DNA of 64,000 nt from Streptomyces sp. B93 (GCF_018070565.1 NZ_JAGPXL010000025.1:33908-97907); one strand, 5' to 3'; positions 16,301 to 25,525 are shown, numbered from the stretch's first letter. The notes: generated by a model not told the origin, from the sequence alone. Translations and numbers: made by a program.

Positions 16301-18508
16301 TCAGAGCAGTTGATCGATGGTGAACGGCAGCGCCCGCAGCCGGCGGCCGGTGGCGTGGTGGATCGCGTTGCCGATGGCCGCCGCGACACCGACGAGTCCC
16401 ACCTCGCCGACTCCCTTGGTACCGACCGCGGTCGCCCGGTCCGGCCCGCCGCAGAAGATGACCTCCATGTCCGGGACATCCGCGTTGACGGGCATCAGAT
16501 AGTCACCGAACGTCGCGTTCGCGATCCGCCCGGTCCCCGCGTCCGTCGCCGTCTCCTCGAACATCGCCTGACTGATCCCACCGACCGTGCCACCGATGAT
16601 CTGACTCGTGGCCGTCTTCTCGTTCAGAATCCGGCCACCGTCGATCGCCGAGACGACACGCGCCACCCGCAACAACCCCAACCCTGGGTCGATGCGGACC
16701 TCCACGAACTTCGCCCCGAAGGCGCCGGAGGTGGCCATGCCGATCTCCTCGGCCTGCGGAGGTGTGCTCCGGCCGTCGGCACTCAGTTCCTCCAGGCCAT
16801 GGCGGGCCAGGATGTCGGTGTACGACTCCCCCTGCTCGGGAGAGCCGACACGGTGGATGCGGCCGTCGGTGACGGTGACGTCCTCGGGAGCGGCGCCCCG
16901 CAGCGGCGAGGCCTCGTCGTCGCGTACGACGTCCAGGAACTCCCGTACCAAGTTGCGGCAGGCGGTGTGGACGGCGTTGGCCAGCGCGCCGGTCAGCCCC
17001 GACCCACCGGCCTGCGGCGAGTACGGCATGTCCGAGTCACCCAGATCGAACCGCACCCGGCCCACATCAAGTCCCAGCAACTCCGCCGCGAGCTGTGTCA
17101 TCACCGTGTACGTGCCCGTACCGATGTCCGTCGCCGCGCTGCGCACATACGCCGAACCGTCCCGCCGCAGCGACGCCCGCGCCTGACACGGCACCTGGTA
17201 GAACGGATACGACACCCCGGCCATCCCATAGCCGACCAGCCAGCGCCCCTCCCGCATCGACCCGACCTCCGGGTTCCGCCGCGACCAGCCGAACCGCTCC
17301 GCACCCTCGCTGTAACACTCCCGCAGCGCCTTGCTCGACCACGGCAGACCCAGCAGCGGATGCTCCTCCGCGTAGTTGCGCAGCCGGAACTCCAACGGAT
17401 CCATCCCGATCGCGTACGCCGCCTCGTCGATCGCACACTCCAACGCGAAGTTCCCCTGCCCCTCCGCCGGAGCCCGCATCGAACCCGGACACGGAATGTT
17501 CAGCCGGGCCTGACGATCCTGCGTCAGCACGTTCGGACAGGCGTAGGCCACCGCCGAACCGAACGACACCGGCTCGTAGTCGTCGTCCTCCATCGCCACC
17601 GACGACATCCCGTAGTGCTCGATCGCGACCAGATCACCGTCCCGCGTCGCACCGATCTTGATCTGCTGCACACTGTTCGGCCGATGGCCGACCGAGGTGA
17701 ACATCTGCGGCCGGGTCAGCACCAGCTTCACGGGGTGCTTGACCTCACGGGCCGCGAGCGCGGTCAGGATGACATGGGACCAGACACGGAGGCCAGCGCC
17801 GAAGCCGCCGCCCACGAACGGGGCGAGGACCCGGACGCCGCTCTCCGGCACCTGGAAGACCATCGCGAGGGTGGTGCGTACGTTGTGCGGCCACTGCGTG
17901 GAGTCATGCACCGTCAGCGCGTCACCGTGCCACGAGGCGATCGTCGCCATCAGGCCGAGCGGGTTGTTGGTGTTGTCAGGGGTCGTGTACGTCCCCTCCA
18001 CGACCACGTCCGCCCGCGCGAACCCCGCCGCGACATCCCCGCGCTGGGTGTCCAGTCCCCACGGGTTCTCCACGATCTGCGCCCGCGGATCGTCCACGTC
18101 GAGCACGGCCTCGGCCGGGTCGTACTCCACCCGCACCAGGGACGCCGCGTGGCGGGCCTGCTCCGGGGTGTCGGCGACCACGATGGCGATGTGCTGCCCG
18201 TAGTGCAGGATCCGGTCGTCCTGCATCGGGGCGGGCGGGGACGGCCCGAGCAGGGTCATCGGGCCGCGCTCCAGCTGGGGTGCGGTGAGATGGGTGATCA
18301 CGGTGAGCACACCCGGGGCCGACTGTGCCTCGGAGGCGTCGATGCTGCGGATGCGTCCGGCGGCGATGGTGCTGCCGACCAGGGCGGCGTGCACCATGCC
18401 GGGGTAGCTGAAGTCGTTGGGGTAGTGGGCCGTGCCGGTGACCTTCAGGGGGGCGTCGACGCGGTTCAGGCCCTCACCGACGACCCTGCGAGTCTCCAGT
18501 GTGGTCAT
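16301..18508 (-). CDS. Molybdopterin-binding large subunit of a xanthine dehydrogenase-family aldehyde oxidase (PaoC-like)
   Basis: 735 residues. Family landmarks are FVGGGFGAGLRVW, RAPAEGQGNFALECAIDEAA, GGSGLTGALANAVH and the C-terminal GTKGVGEVG, whose E702 is the catalytic glutamate next to the Mo centre. The enzyme hydroxylates aldehydes (or N-heterocycles) with water as oxygen donor. Order and composition of the three genes match E. coli PaoABC/YagTSR (2Fe-2S, FAD, Mo). The start overlaps the stop of the FAD-subunit gene by ATGA, so the two are translationally coupled. No insertion chaperone or cofactor gene is in the window. Confidence 0.92.
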   Translation of the reverse strand: MTTLETRRVVGEGLNRVDAPLKVTGTAHYPNDFSYPGMVHAALVGSTIAAGRIRSIDASEAQSAPGVLTVITHLTAPQLERGPMTLLGPSPPAPMQDDRILHYGQHIAIVVADTPEQARHAASLVRVEYDPAEAVLDVDDPRAQIVENPWGLDTQRGDVAAGFARADVVVEGTYTTPDNTNNPLGLMATIASWHGDALTVHDSTQWPHNVRTTLAMVFQVPESGVRVLAPFVGGGFGAGLRVWSHVILTALAAREVKHPVKLVLTRPQMFTSVGHRPNSVQQIKIGATRDGDLVAIEHYGMSSVAMEDDDYEPVSFGSAVAYACPNVLTQDRQARLNIPCPGSMRAPAEGQGNFALECAIDEAAYAIGMDPLEFRLRNYAEEHPLLGLPWSSKALRECYSEGAERFGWSRRNPEVGSMREGRWLVGYGMAGVSYPFYQVPCQARASLRRDGSAYVRSAATDIGTGTYTVMTQLAAELLGLDVGRVRFDLGDSDMPYSPQAGGSGLTGALANAVHTACRNLVREFLDVVRDDEASPLRGAAPEDVTVTDGRIHRVGSPEQGESYTDILARHGLEELSADGRSTPPQAEEIGMATSGAFGAKFVEVRIDPGLGLLRVARVVSAIDGGRILNEKTATSQIIGGTVGGISQAMFEETATDAGTGRIANATFGDYLMPVNADVPDMEVIFCGGPDRATAVGTKGVGEVGLVGVAAAIGNAIHHATGRRLRALPFTIDQLL

Positions 18509-19494
18509 GACTGGGCTCCTGCGACGGTCTCGAGGGTGCGCACCAGCGTGCGCTTGGCCAGCTCCACCTTGAACGCGGTCCCCGGCAGCGGCCTGGCACC
18601 CTCCAGGGCCGCCTCCGCCGCCGCGCGGAAGTTGCCCGCGTTGGCCTCGGCGCCGTTGAGCACCTGTTCGGCGCCCCAGGCCCGCCACGGGATGGTACCG
18701 ACGCCGCCGAGGGCGATACGGGCCTCCCGGATGACACCGCCGTCCATGTCCAGGGCGACTCCGGCCGAGGCGAGGGCGAACTCGTAGGAGACGCGGTCGC
18801 GCACCTTCATGTAGTGCGACCTGGTCCCCTCGGGCAGCAGCGGGATCTCCACCTCGGTGATCAGTTCGCCGTGGTGGAGCACGTTCTCGATGTGGGGTGT
18901 GGTGCCCGGCGGCAGATAGAACTGGGTCAGTGGGATCTGGCGCGGGCCGTCCTGTCCCTGGACGTGCACGATCGCGTCGAGGGCGGCCAGCGGGACGGCG
19001 ACGTCCGAGGCGTGCAGGGCGATGCAGTGGTCGCTGGTGCCCAGGATGGCGTGCATCCGCTGGATGCCGTTGATGGCGGCGCAGCCCGAGCCGGGTTCAC
19101 GCTTGTTGCACGCGGCGACGGTCGGGTCACGGAAGTAGCGGCAGCGGGCCCGCTGGAGCAGGTTGCCGCCGATGGTCGCCATGTTCCGCAGCTGCGTCGA
19201 GGCACCCAGCAGCAGGGCCTCCCGGACGAACGGGAGCCGCTGCCGGAGCGGCTCGTCCGCCGCCATTTCCTCCATCGTTGTCAGCGCGCCGACGTGTGCC
19301 GCAGACCCGGTGTGCATGATGCCGCGCAGCGGCAGCCGGGTGATGTCGACCAGCCGCTCGGGCTCCAGGACACCGTCCTTCATCAGGTCCAGCTGGGTGG
19401 TGCCGCCCGCGAGGAACGACGCTCCCGGGTCGGCGGACACCAGGGCGACCGCCTGCTCGGTGTCGCCGAGCCGCATGTACTCAAAGGGATGCAT
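18505..19494 (-). CDS. FAD-binding middle subunit with extra 4Fe-4S site (PaoB/YagS-like)
   Basis: 329 residues. FAD-binding PCMH/CO-dehydrogenase flavoprotein fold: FLAGGTTQLDLMKDG and ATIGGNLLQRARC. A cysteine-rich insert (RARCRYF, AACNKREPGSGC, then DHCIAL) reproduces the four cysteines that hold a 4Fe-4S cluster in E. coli PaoB, a feature absent from ordinary xanthine dehydrogenase FAD subunits. It passes electrons from the Mo/Fe-S chain to FAD. It overlaps the 2Fe-2S gene by 14 bases and the large-subunit gene by 4. Confidence 0.92.
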   Translation of the reverse strand: MHPFEYMRLGDTEQAVALVSADPGASFLAGGTTQLDLMKDGVLEPERLVDITRLPLRGIMHTGSAAHVGALTTMEEMAADEPLRQRLPFVREALLLGASTQLRNMATIGGNLLQRARCRYFRDPTVAACNKREPGSGCAAINGIQRMHAILGTSDHCIALHASDVAVPLAALDAIVHVQGQDGPRQIPLTQFYLPPGTTPHIENVLHHGELITEVEIPLLPEGTRSHYMKVRDRVSYEFALASAGVALDMDGGVIREARIALGGVGTIPWRAWGAEQVLNGAEANAGNFRAAAEAALEGARPLPGTAFKVELAKRTLVRTLETVAGAQS

Positions 19495-20011
19495 CGTGCC
19501 CCTCCGTCACCACTTCGCGGATCGCCGCGCGGATATTCGGGTAAGCGCCACAGCGGCAGATATTTCCGCTCATGAACTCGCAGACGTCGGCTTCCGTATC
19601 GGCCCGGCCCTCGGCGATCAGCGACACCGCGGACATGATCTGTCCCGGGGTGCAGTAACCGCATTGGAACGCGTCATGGCGGGCGAAGGCGTCCTGCATC
19701 GGATGCAACTCCCCGTTGTCGGCGAGCCCCTCCACGGTGGTGATCTCGCGGCCCTCGTACTGAGCGGCGAGCCCAAGACACGACACCACGCGCTTACCGT
19801 CGACGAGGACCGTACAGGCACCGCATGCGCCCTGGTCACAGCCCTTCTTCGCCCCGGTGAGCCCGAGGTGGTCACGGAGGGCGTCGAGGAGGGTCACCCG
19901 TGCGTCGAACCGCATGCGATAGGTGTCGCCATTGATGTTCAGCGTGACGTCGACGCTCGGGGTTTCGGGCGTTTCCTCGCTGGGGCGCGCCGAGATCTCG
20001 ACATGCTTCAT
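19481..20011 (-). CDS. 2Fe-2S small subunit of the aldehyde oxidase (PaoA-like)
   Basis: 176 residues. The plant-ferredoxin cluster uses C58, C63, C66 and C78 (GCDQGACGAC). The all-helical second cluster uses C117, C120, C152 and C154 (CGYC and CRCG). It relays electrons from molybdopterin to FAD. E. coli PaoA carries a Tat signal; here the N-terminus (MKHVEISARPSEETPETPS) has no twin arginine or hydrophobic stretch, so the complex should be cytoplasmic. It is first gene of the three-gene operon. Confidence 0.93.
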   Translation of the reverse strand: MKHVEISARPSEETPETPSVDVTLNINGDTYRMRFDARVTLLDALRDHLGLTGAKKGCDQGACGACTVLVDGKRVVSCLGLAAQYEGREITTVEGLADNGELHPMQDAFARHDAFQCGYCTPGQIMSAVSLIAEGRADTEADVCEFMSGNICRCGAYPNIRAAIREVVTEGHDASL

Positions 20012-20037
20012 TGCGCCTCGATTCGATAGGTTTCGGG

Positions 20038-20056
20038 CCCATGCTCAGAGCATGGG
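20038..20056. promoter_or_regulatory. Palindrome upstream of the aldehyde oxidase operon
   Basis: CCCATGCT-cag-AGCATGGG, perfect 8-base arms, 27 bases before the 2Fe-2S subunit start. It is placed where an operator would block transcription. Nothing else is recognisable in 20057-20200. Confidence 0.5.
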
Positions 20057-20200
20057 AACAATTCACCACCCGGCGGTCTGCTCGATGCTAGCGCTGCGTT
20101 CGGGAGCCCGCATTTCGCGGGGAATTCCCCGCCGACGGACTCCCGACAGCGCGCTGTTCGCCGTTCTTCGGTGAAGTGACCCTTTCGATCGGGCGGTTCA

Positions 20201-20217
20201 TGACCCCCGTGGGGTCA
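20201..20217 (-). terminator. Short hairpin overlapping the stop of the flavin monooxygenase gene
   Basis: TGACCCC-cgt-GGGGTCA, perfect 7-base arms covering the stop codon at 20215-20217. Probably a terminator for the gene ending here. Confidence 0.45.
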
Positions 20218-21438
20218 CACCATGAGGGTGACCGGCTCCTCGATGCCGAGGAGGGTCTTGCCGTACGCCTCCAGTCCGACGGCCGGGACGAGACCGGCGT
20301 GGCGGGCCGCGACGTTGGCGTCGCGCCAGATCCGCTGGAGGGGGTTGGCGTCGGCGAAGGCGCCCGCGCCGTGCACGTTCAGCAAGGTGGTGATGGCCGC
20401 GAGGACCTGCTGGGCGGCCAGGCCCGCCTGTGCCCTGACCTGGGTGCGGGCGGCGTAGTCCAGGGAGCTGGAGCCGTGGTCCACCAGGTCCACGGCGTCG
20501 TAGACGTGCAGCCGGGCCGTGCGCAGGGCCAGCGCCGCCTCAGCGATCTGGGTCTGTACGCCGACGGACTCCGCCTGCCTGCCGTGCACGGTGAAGGACA
20601 GCGGCTTGTGCCGGGCCGCCTCCGTCACCGTGTCGAGGGCCGCCCTGCCGAGGCCGAGCAGCGGCCCGGTGAGGCAGAGCAGCAGCATGGAGCCGAACAC
20701 CGACGAATACAGGGGCTCGTCCGCACGGAACGTGCGCGGGTACGTGCCCTGGGCGGCCGCCGGGACCGACAGCACCCGGTGCTCGGGGACGAAGACGTCC
20801 CGGGCGATCAGGGTGTTGCTGGCGGTTCCCTTCATGCCCGCCGTGTGCCAGGTGTCCTCGATGACCAGCTCTGAGGCGGGGACCAGCACCAGCGCCTGGT
20901 CCACGACGGCGCCGGTGTCGTCCTTGAGCAGGGCGCCCACGGCGGCCCAGGTAGCGTGCGGGGCGCCCGAGTTGTAGGACCACTTCCCGGAGACGGTGAA
21001 GCCGCCGGGCACCGCGCAGCCGACGCCGGTGGGCGCGGCCACGCCGGTGACCCTGGCGTCGGGGTCGGCTCCGAAGACCTCTTCCTGTGCCTTGTCGGGG
21101 AAGAGGCTCGCCAGCCAGTTGGTCACCGAGATGATCATCGCGGTCCAGGCGGTCGAGCCGTCCGCCTCGCCGAGCACCTCGGAGACCTCCGTCAGGGTGC
21201 GCAGGTCGGTCTCGTATCCGCCGTAGCGCCTCGGCGTCAGCAGCCGGAAGACACCCGCGGCGGTGAGTTCGTCCACTATCTCCCGCGGTACGACGCGATC
21301 GGCCTCGGTGCGCTCGGCGTGCGCCCGCAACAGGGGCTGGAGGGCACGGGCCCGCTCGACGAGGTCCGTCCTCGGCCGGTCCGTGGACGGCACGCCGCTC
21401 GTGCCCTCGCGCTCGCTGTCGCTGGTGGTGGTCACCAC
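20215..21438 (-). CDS. Acyl-CoA dehydrogenase-fold flavin monooxygenase (HsaA/HpaH-like, group D)
   Basis: 407 residues with the three-domain acyl-CoA dehydrogenase fold: FRLLTPRRYGGYE, a middle beta domain with GKWSYNSGAPHATWAAVGALL, and a helical C-terminus with VHGAGAFADANPLQRIWRD. The catalytic Glu region of true acyl-CoA dehydrogenases is not evident, and the sequence resembles reduced-flavin-dependent hydroxylases of phenols and steroids. Such enzymes need a flavin reductase, and none is adjacent. The start is GTG 21438 (or GTG 21435) after ATAGGAG. The leader holds palindromes related to those at 7422-7447. Confidence 0.82.
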   Translation of the reverse strand: MVTTTSDSEREGTSGVPSTDRPRTDLVERARALQPLLRAHAERTEADRVVPREIVDELTAAGVFRLLTPRRYGGYETDLRTLTEVSEVLGEADGSTAWTAMIISVTNWLASLFPDKAQEEVFGADPDARVTGVAAPTGVGCAVPGGFTVSGKWSYNSGAPHATWAAVGALLKDDTGAVVDQALVLVPASELVIEDTWHTAGMKGTASNTLIARDVFVPEHRVLSVPAAAQGTYPRTFRADEPLYSSVFGSMLLLCLTGPLLGLGRAALDTVTEAARHKPLSFTVHGRQAESVGVQTQIAEAALALRTARLHVYDAVDLVDHGSSSLDYAARTQVRAQAGLAAQQVLAAITTLLNVHGAGAFADANPLQRIWRDANVAARHAGLVPAVGLEAYGKTLLGIEEPVTLMV

Positions 21439-21488
21439 GTTCTCCTATGCGGATGGGGGGTATTCACCACCGAGACTAATCCATCCAT

Positions 21489-21515
21489 CGGACAGTCTGT
21501 CCAACAGATTGTCCG
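21489..21515. promoter_or_regulatory. Overlapping palindromes upstream of the flavin monooxygenase
   Basis: GGACAG-t-CTGTCC (21490-21502, perfect) lies inside a longer repeat with arms CGGACA (21489-21494) and TGTCCG (21510-21515). On the coding strand the site contains GACAATC and GATGG about 13 bases apart, echoing the site upstream of the fusion oxidoreductase. Candidate shared repressor site. Confidence 0.5.
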
Positions 21516-21516
21516 C

Positions 21517-24500
21517 TCAGCGCACTCCGAACGCCCTGTCGATGCGCTGTTCGACGCTGTTGCCTCCCGCGTCCCGTGCCGTGGCCCGCAGGGTGACGAA
21601 GCGTGCCGAGCGCGGGGCGTCGAGCCGGGTGCGCCAGCTGTCGCCGGCGCGCTTGAGGGTGGCGCGGTGCCAGGTGGCGCCGTCGTCGTAGGAGAACTCC
21701 AGGCCCGCCGTGCGGATGGCGGCCGTGTCGACCGACCGGGAGAGGTGCGAGGGGGTCAGGGTGAGGTCGGCGTGGCGGCTCGCCCGGCTGTCCGGGTCGA
21801 GGGTGACGTCGTAGTCGAGTTGGATCAGCGGCAGTTGGTCCGCCGCCTCCGCCGTGCCGCCGGTGCCGGAGGTGAAGCCCCACTCGGTCCTGGTGGCGGT
21901 GGAGTAGGGCGCGGGCCACTCCGCGTCCCGGGTGTTCTCCGAGACCAGGCGGTACGGCAGCCGCTCGCGCCGCAGTCCCGACACCGCCATCCACAGCTGG
22001 TAGCGGTTCGCCTCCTGTACGAGGGTGTCGCCCTGGTAGAGCTTGAGGACGTTGCTCACGTGGAAGTTGCCGTAGGTGTCCCCCACGTGGTCGGTGCCCG
22101 AGTCGCCCCAGCCGGGGACCAGGACGGCCATCTCGTCGCCGTACCGGCGGGCTCCGATGCCGTCCGCGAGGCGGGGCCGCTGGACGGGGCCGAAGAAGCC
22201 GGCCGTGTGGACGGTGCCGGGCCGGTAGGTGACCGGGCTGCCGGTCTGCCCCTGCTCCCGGGCGATCATGGCGGTGTCCGTCCACTCCTCCCCGGCGGTC
22301 ACCCAGTCCGTGCGCTCTCCGATCGCGGGGGCGGACGACGGGTTCATCCCGGCGGGTCCGGTCAGCGAGACGTCGCCCCGGTAGTGCATCGCGCGGCCGG
22401 GGCGGAAGTTGCGGAAGGACACGTCGACCCTGGCCAGTTCGTGCGGGGCCGGGCGGTGGGTGAGGTCGGCCGGGACCGTGTCGCGGTAGTCGCGGGTCAG
22501 GTCGTAGACGTACTCGGTGACGGGCCGGGAGGTGACATCGAGCCGGACCCGGTTCTCACTGGTCAGCCGTCCGATCAGGGCCTCTCCCTCGTCGCGGGTG
22601 AGGGTGGCCACCGGCAGCGGTGCTGGGGCGGCCAGCGACCAGGGCGAGTCGTTCCACGGTTCCAGCCGTCCGGTGCCGTCGTGGACCACCAGCAGCAGCG
22701 CCGCTCCGGCGGCGGACGCGGCCGCCGCCTGCTGCTCGACGGATACGGCGCCGTCGCGGCGCACCACGGCCGCCTTCCCGCGGGCGCGCAGCCGGGTGTA
22801 GGCGTCCGCGCCGCCGTCACCGGCGAACACGGCGTCCAGTCGGTGGTTGCCCCGGGGCAGTGGCCGGGCTCCGACGTGGGCGCGCAGATCGTCGTAGGCG
22901 CGTCCGGCCGAGCCGATGGTCAGCGCGGGCTGGCTGAGCCGCCAGCGGGTGCCGAACCCGAACTCGCCCTCCGTGACCTTCTCGCCGGTGGGCAGCGTCC
23001 ATACGCTGTCGTAGGTCTCCATGGGCCACCGTGAGGAAGCCGACCAGTCGTCGGCCGCGAAGCCGCGGTGGACGTCGAAGCGGGAGCCGTCCGGTGTGCT
23101 CGGCTTCGGTGTGACGGCGGAGATCCGGCGGGCCCGGGTCGCGTCGAAGGTGGCGGTGCGGTCCTCGGTCAGGTCGATGTCGGTCAGTGTCAGCAGGGCG
23201 AGGCCGAGCGAGTGCGGCCCGTTCGCGCCCTCCACCTCGGCGTCCAGCCAGGCGGTGTAGCGGCCCGGCGGCAGCCGCAGGTCCAGGGTGCCCGAGTCGT
23301 CGATGCGGACCGGCTGCCAGAAGTGCCTGGCGGTCAGGATGACCGTGCCGCCGATGGGGCGGCCGCCGCGGTCGTTGGCCTTGAGGGTGAGCCGGTGGCG
23401 TTCGCCCTCGCGTCCGGCACCGGCGACGGTGCGGGCCCGGATCGTGCCGGAGTCGTCGGTGGCGGTGACGGCACCGGCCGTCATGCGGTCCTGGGGCGCG
23501 TGATCGAGGTGCGTGGTGAGGGTCACCGTGGCGGTGCCGTGGGCTGGGACGGTGACCCGGTCGGCGGAGAGGGTGAACAAGTCCGTGGGGCCGTCGGGGA
23601 GGTCCACCGCGAGGTCGAGAGCGACGGGGGTGTCGGCCCTGTTGGTGTACGTGATCCGCCGGTCGGTGGTGGCGCCGGGCGCCGTCGGCCACGACGGGTA
23701 ACCGAAGTCCACGCTGCCGGTGGCGAACAGGGTCGCGGTCGAGGCCGCGGCGATGTCGAGGCGTCCGGCGCCCGCTTCGAACGGCCCGTGGTCGGGCGTC
23801 GGCTTCGCCTGGCTGACCAGGGCGCTCTTGAGCTGGGCCCCGGTCCAGTCCGGGTGCTCGGCGGCCAGCAGGGCGGCGGCTCCGGAGGCGTGCGGGGCGG
23901 CCATCGACGTACCGCTGAGTGCCTGGTACGGGCCCTCGCCCTCCGGGGCGTGCTGGGAGCGGGCGGCCAGGACACCGACGCCGGGCGCGGTGAGGTCCGG
24001 TTTCACCGCGCCGTCGCCGAGGCGCGGGCCCCGGCCGGAGAAGTCGGCGAGCCGGTCACCGCCGTCGACCGCGCCCACGGTCAGCGCGGCGTCGGCGGCC
24101 CCGGGGGCGCCGACCGAGTACGGCAGGGGGCCCGAGTTGCCCGCGGCCACGGTGAACAGCGCGCCGGTCTCGGCGCTGAGTTCGTCGACGGCGAGGCTCA
24201 ACGGGTCGGTCCCGTCGGTGGGTTCACCGCCCAAGCTGAGGTTGATGACCTTGGCGCCCTGCTCGCGGGCGGCCCACTCCATCCCGGCGACGATCCAGGA
24301 GTCCTGTCCGTAGCCCTGGTCGGAGAGGACCTTGCCGATGTGCAGCCGGGCGTCGGGGGCGACGCCACGTTCCCGGCCGTCGGAGGCGGCGCCGCTTCCG
24401 GCGACGATGGAGGCGACGTGGGTGCCGTGGCCGTTGCGGTCGGTCACCTCCTCCTCGGGGACGAAGCTGCGGCGGGCGGCGATCCGCCCGGTGAGGTCGG

Positions 24501-25278
24501 GGTGCTCGGTGTCCACGCCGGTGTCGAGGACGGCGACGTCGACGCCCTCGCCGGTGTTGCCGGAGTCCCACACGCCCGGTGCGCCGATCTGGGCGGTGGT
24601 GTCGGCGAGGGTGGCCCGCACCCTGCCGTCCAGCCACACCTTCGCGATGCCGCCCCGCAACCGCGCGGGCGCGTCCGGGTCCTGGGCGCGGCCGTCGGGG
24701 TCGGTGCCGGTGGCCGCCGACCAGAAGTCGGGCGACCGTTCGGCCGTCAGCGCGGCGCCCTGGATGCTGTCGAGGGCGCGGACCTTCCGGGTGCCCTCCG
24801 GCACGGGCAGGCTGCGCGCGCGGGCGGCGGCGTCGGTGTAGGTGACGATCAGGGGGAGGCGGTCGCGGTCGGTGTCGCTGTAGCCGTCGGCGAGCAGCCG
24901 GGTGACGTTGAACAGTTCGTGGTCGACCAGTCCGGCGGCCACGTAGGGCAGCGCCCGGTGCGGGTAGACGTAGGTGTCGTCGCCGTCGCGGCGGGTCTCG
25001 TGGCCGGTCAGGAGTCCGTCGGGGCCGTGCACGGACACCTGGGTGCCGCCGTCGGCCGTAGCCGTCGCGGTGACGCGGTCGCCGGTGACCAGGGTGACGG
25101 TCCGGGCGGCGGCCGGAGCGGCGGACAGGGCGGAGGCGGAGGACAGGGCGGAGGCGGGGGCGGTCGCCGGGGGCGGGCCGTCCGCTGGGGAGGCCGGGCC
25201 CGACGGCACGGCGAGCACCAGGGCCGCGGCGCACAGCGCCGTCAATGGGCGGCGCCCGCGGAGGGGTTGGAAGGACAC
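21517..25278 (-). CDS. Large secreted S8 (subtilisin-like) serine peptidase
   Basis: 1253 residues. Signal peptide about 1-35 (RRPLTALCAAALVLAVPSGPASP), then a propeptide. The catalytic triad is intact: D252 (VAVLDTGVD), H284 (DRNGHGTHVA) and S458 (LSGTSMAAPHASG), with oxyanion N381 (AAGNSGP). Beta-sandwich domains follow, then a protease-associated-like segment (APLPVATLTRDEGEAL) and a C-terminal FSYDDGATWHRATL module. GTG 25278 is chosen because GAGG precedes it and the signal peptide begins there. It degrades extracellular protein. A remnant of a second gene of this type lies just upstream in opposite orientation. Confidence 0.93.
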   Translation of the reverse strand: MSFQPLRGRRPLTALCAAALVLAVPSGPASPADGPPPATAPASALSSASALSAAPAAARTVTLVTGDRVTATATADGGTQVSVHGPDGLLTGHETRRDGDDTYVYPHRALPYVAAGLVDHELFNVTRLLADGYSDTDRDRLPLIVTYTDAAARARSLPVPEGTRKVRALDSIQGAALTAERSPDFWSAATGTDPDGRAQDPDAPARLRGGIAKVWLDGRVRATLADTTAQIGAPGVWDSGNTGEGVDVAVLDTGVDTEHPDLTGRIAARRSFVPEEEVTDRNGHGTHVASIVAGSGAASDGRERGVAPDARLHIGKVLSDQGYGQDSWIVAGMEWAAREQGAKVINLSLGGEPTDGTDPLSLAVDELSAETGALFTVAAGNSGPLPYSVGAPGAADAALTVGAVDGGDRLADFSGRGPRLGDGAVKPDLTAPGVGVLAARSQHAPEGEGPYQALSGTSMAAPHASGAAALLAAEHPDWTGAQLKSALVSQAKPTPDHGPFEAGAGRLDIAAASTATLFATGSVDFGYPSWPTAPGATTDRRITYTNRADTPVALDLAVDLPDGPTDLFTLSADRVTVPAHGTATVTLTTHLDHAPQDRMTAGAVTATDDSGTIRARTVAGAGREGERHRLTLKANDRGGRPIGGTVILTARHFWQPVRIDDSGTLDLRLPPGRYTAWLDAEVEGANGPHSLGLALLTLTDIDLTEDRTATFDATRARRISAVTPKPSTPDGSRFDVHRGFAADDWSASSRWPMETYDSVWTLPTGEKVTEGEFGFGTRWRLSQPALTIGSAGRAYDDLRAHVGARPLPRGNHRLDAVFAGDGGADAYTRLRARGKAAVVRRDGAVSVEQQAAAASAAGAALLLVVHDGTGRLEPWNDSPWSLAAPAPLPVATLTRDEGEALIGRLTSENRVRLDVTSRPVTEYVYDLTRDYRDTVPADLTHRPAPHELARVDVSFRNFRPGRAMHYRGDVSLTGPAGMNPSSAPAIGERTDWVTAGEEWTDTAMIAREQGQTGSPVTYRPGTVHTAGFFGPVQRPRLADGIGARRYGDEMAVLVPGWGDSGTDHVGDTYGNFHVSNVLKLYQGDTLVQEANRYQLWMAVSGLRRERLPYRLVSENTRDAEWPAPYSTATRTEWGFTSGTGGTAEAADQLPLIQLDYDVTLDPDSRASRHADLTLTPSHLSRSVDTAAIRTAGLEFSYDDGATWHRATLKRAGDSWRTRLDAPRSARFVTLRATARDAGGNSVEQRIDRAFGVR

Positions 25279-25418
25279 AGACAACCTCGGGGTAGTACCG
25301 GGCAGGTCGCCGAGGATTATCGGCACCGTTCGCGGGCCCTGGCCGCTCCCTGAGGTGGCGCGGTTGTGCCACGTCGCCAAGTGGACACGCGCGGGTGCGC
25401 CGGTCCCTGTCGTGCTTG

Positions 25419-25435
25419 GCACATGTCCCATGTGC
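25419..25435. promoter_or_regulatory. Palindrome between the S8 peptidase and the S8 remnant
   Basis: GCACATG-tcc-CATGTGC, perfect 7-base arms in the 247-base gap between divergent genes. Possible operator; no regulator can be assigned. Confidence 0.35.
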
Positions 25436-25525
25436 GTCACCCGGCACCGATGACACCGCATCCGGACTCACGGATTCTGTCCGTCACATGAACAGTGTGA
25501 AGCGCGTAGAGGAAGGCCAGGACGG

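Noticed and set aside
16253..18787. A plus-strand open frame of 844 codons opposite the aldehyde oxidase large subunit
   Set aside because: Arg/Pro/His-rich shadow frame without domains; the minus-strand gene is a complete family member with coupled neighbours.
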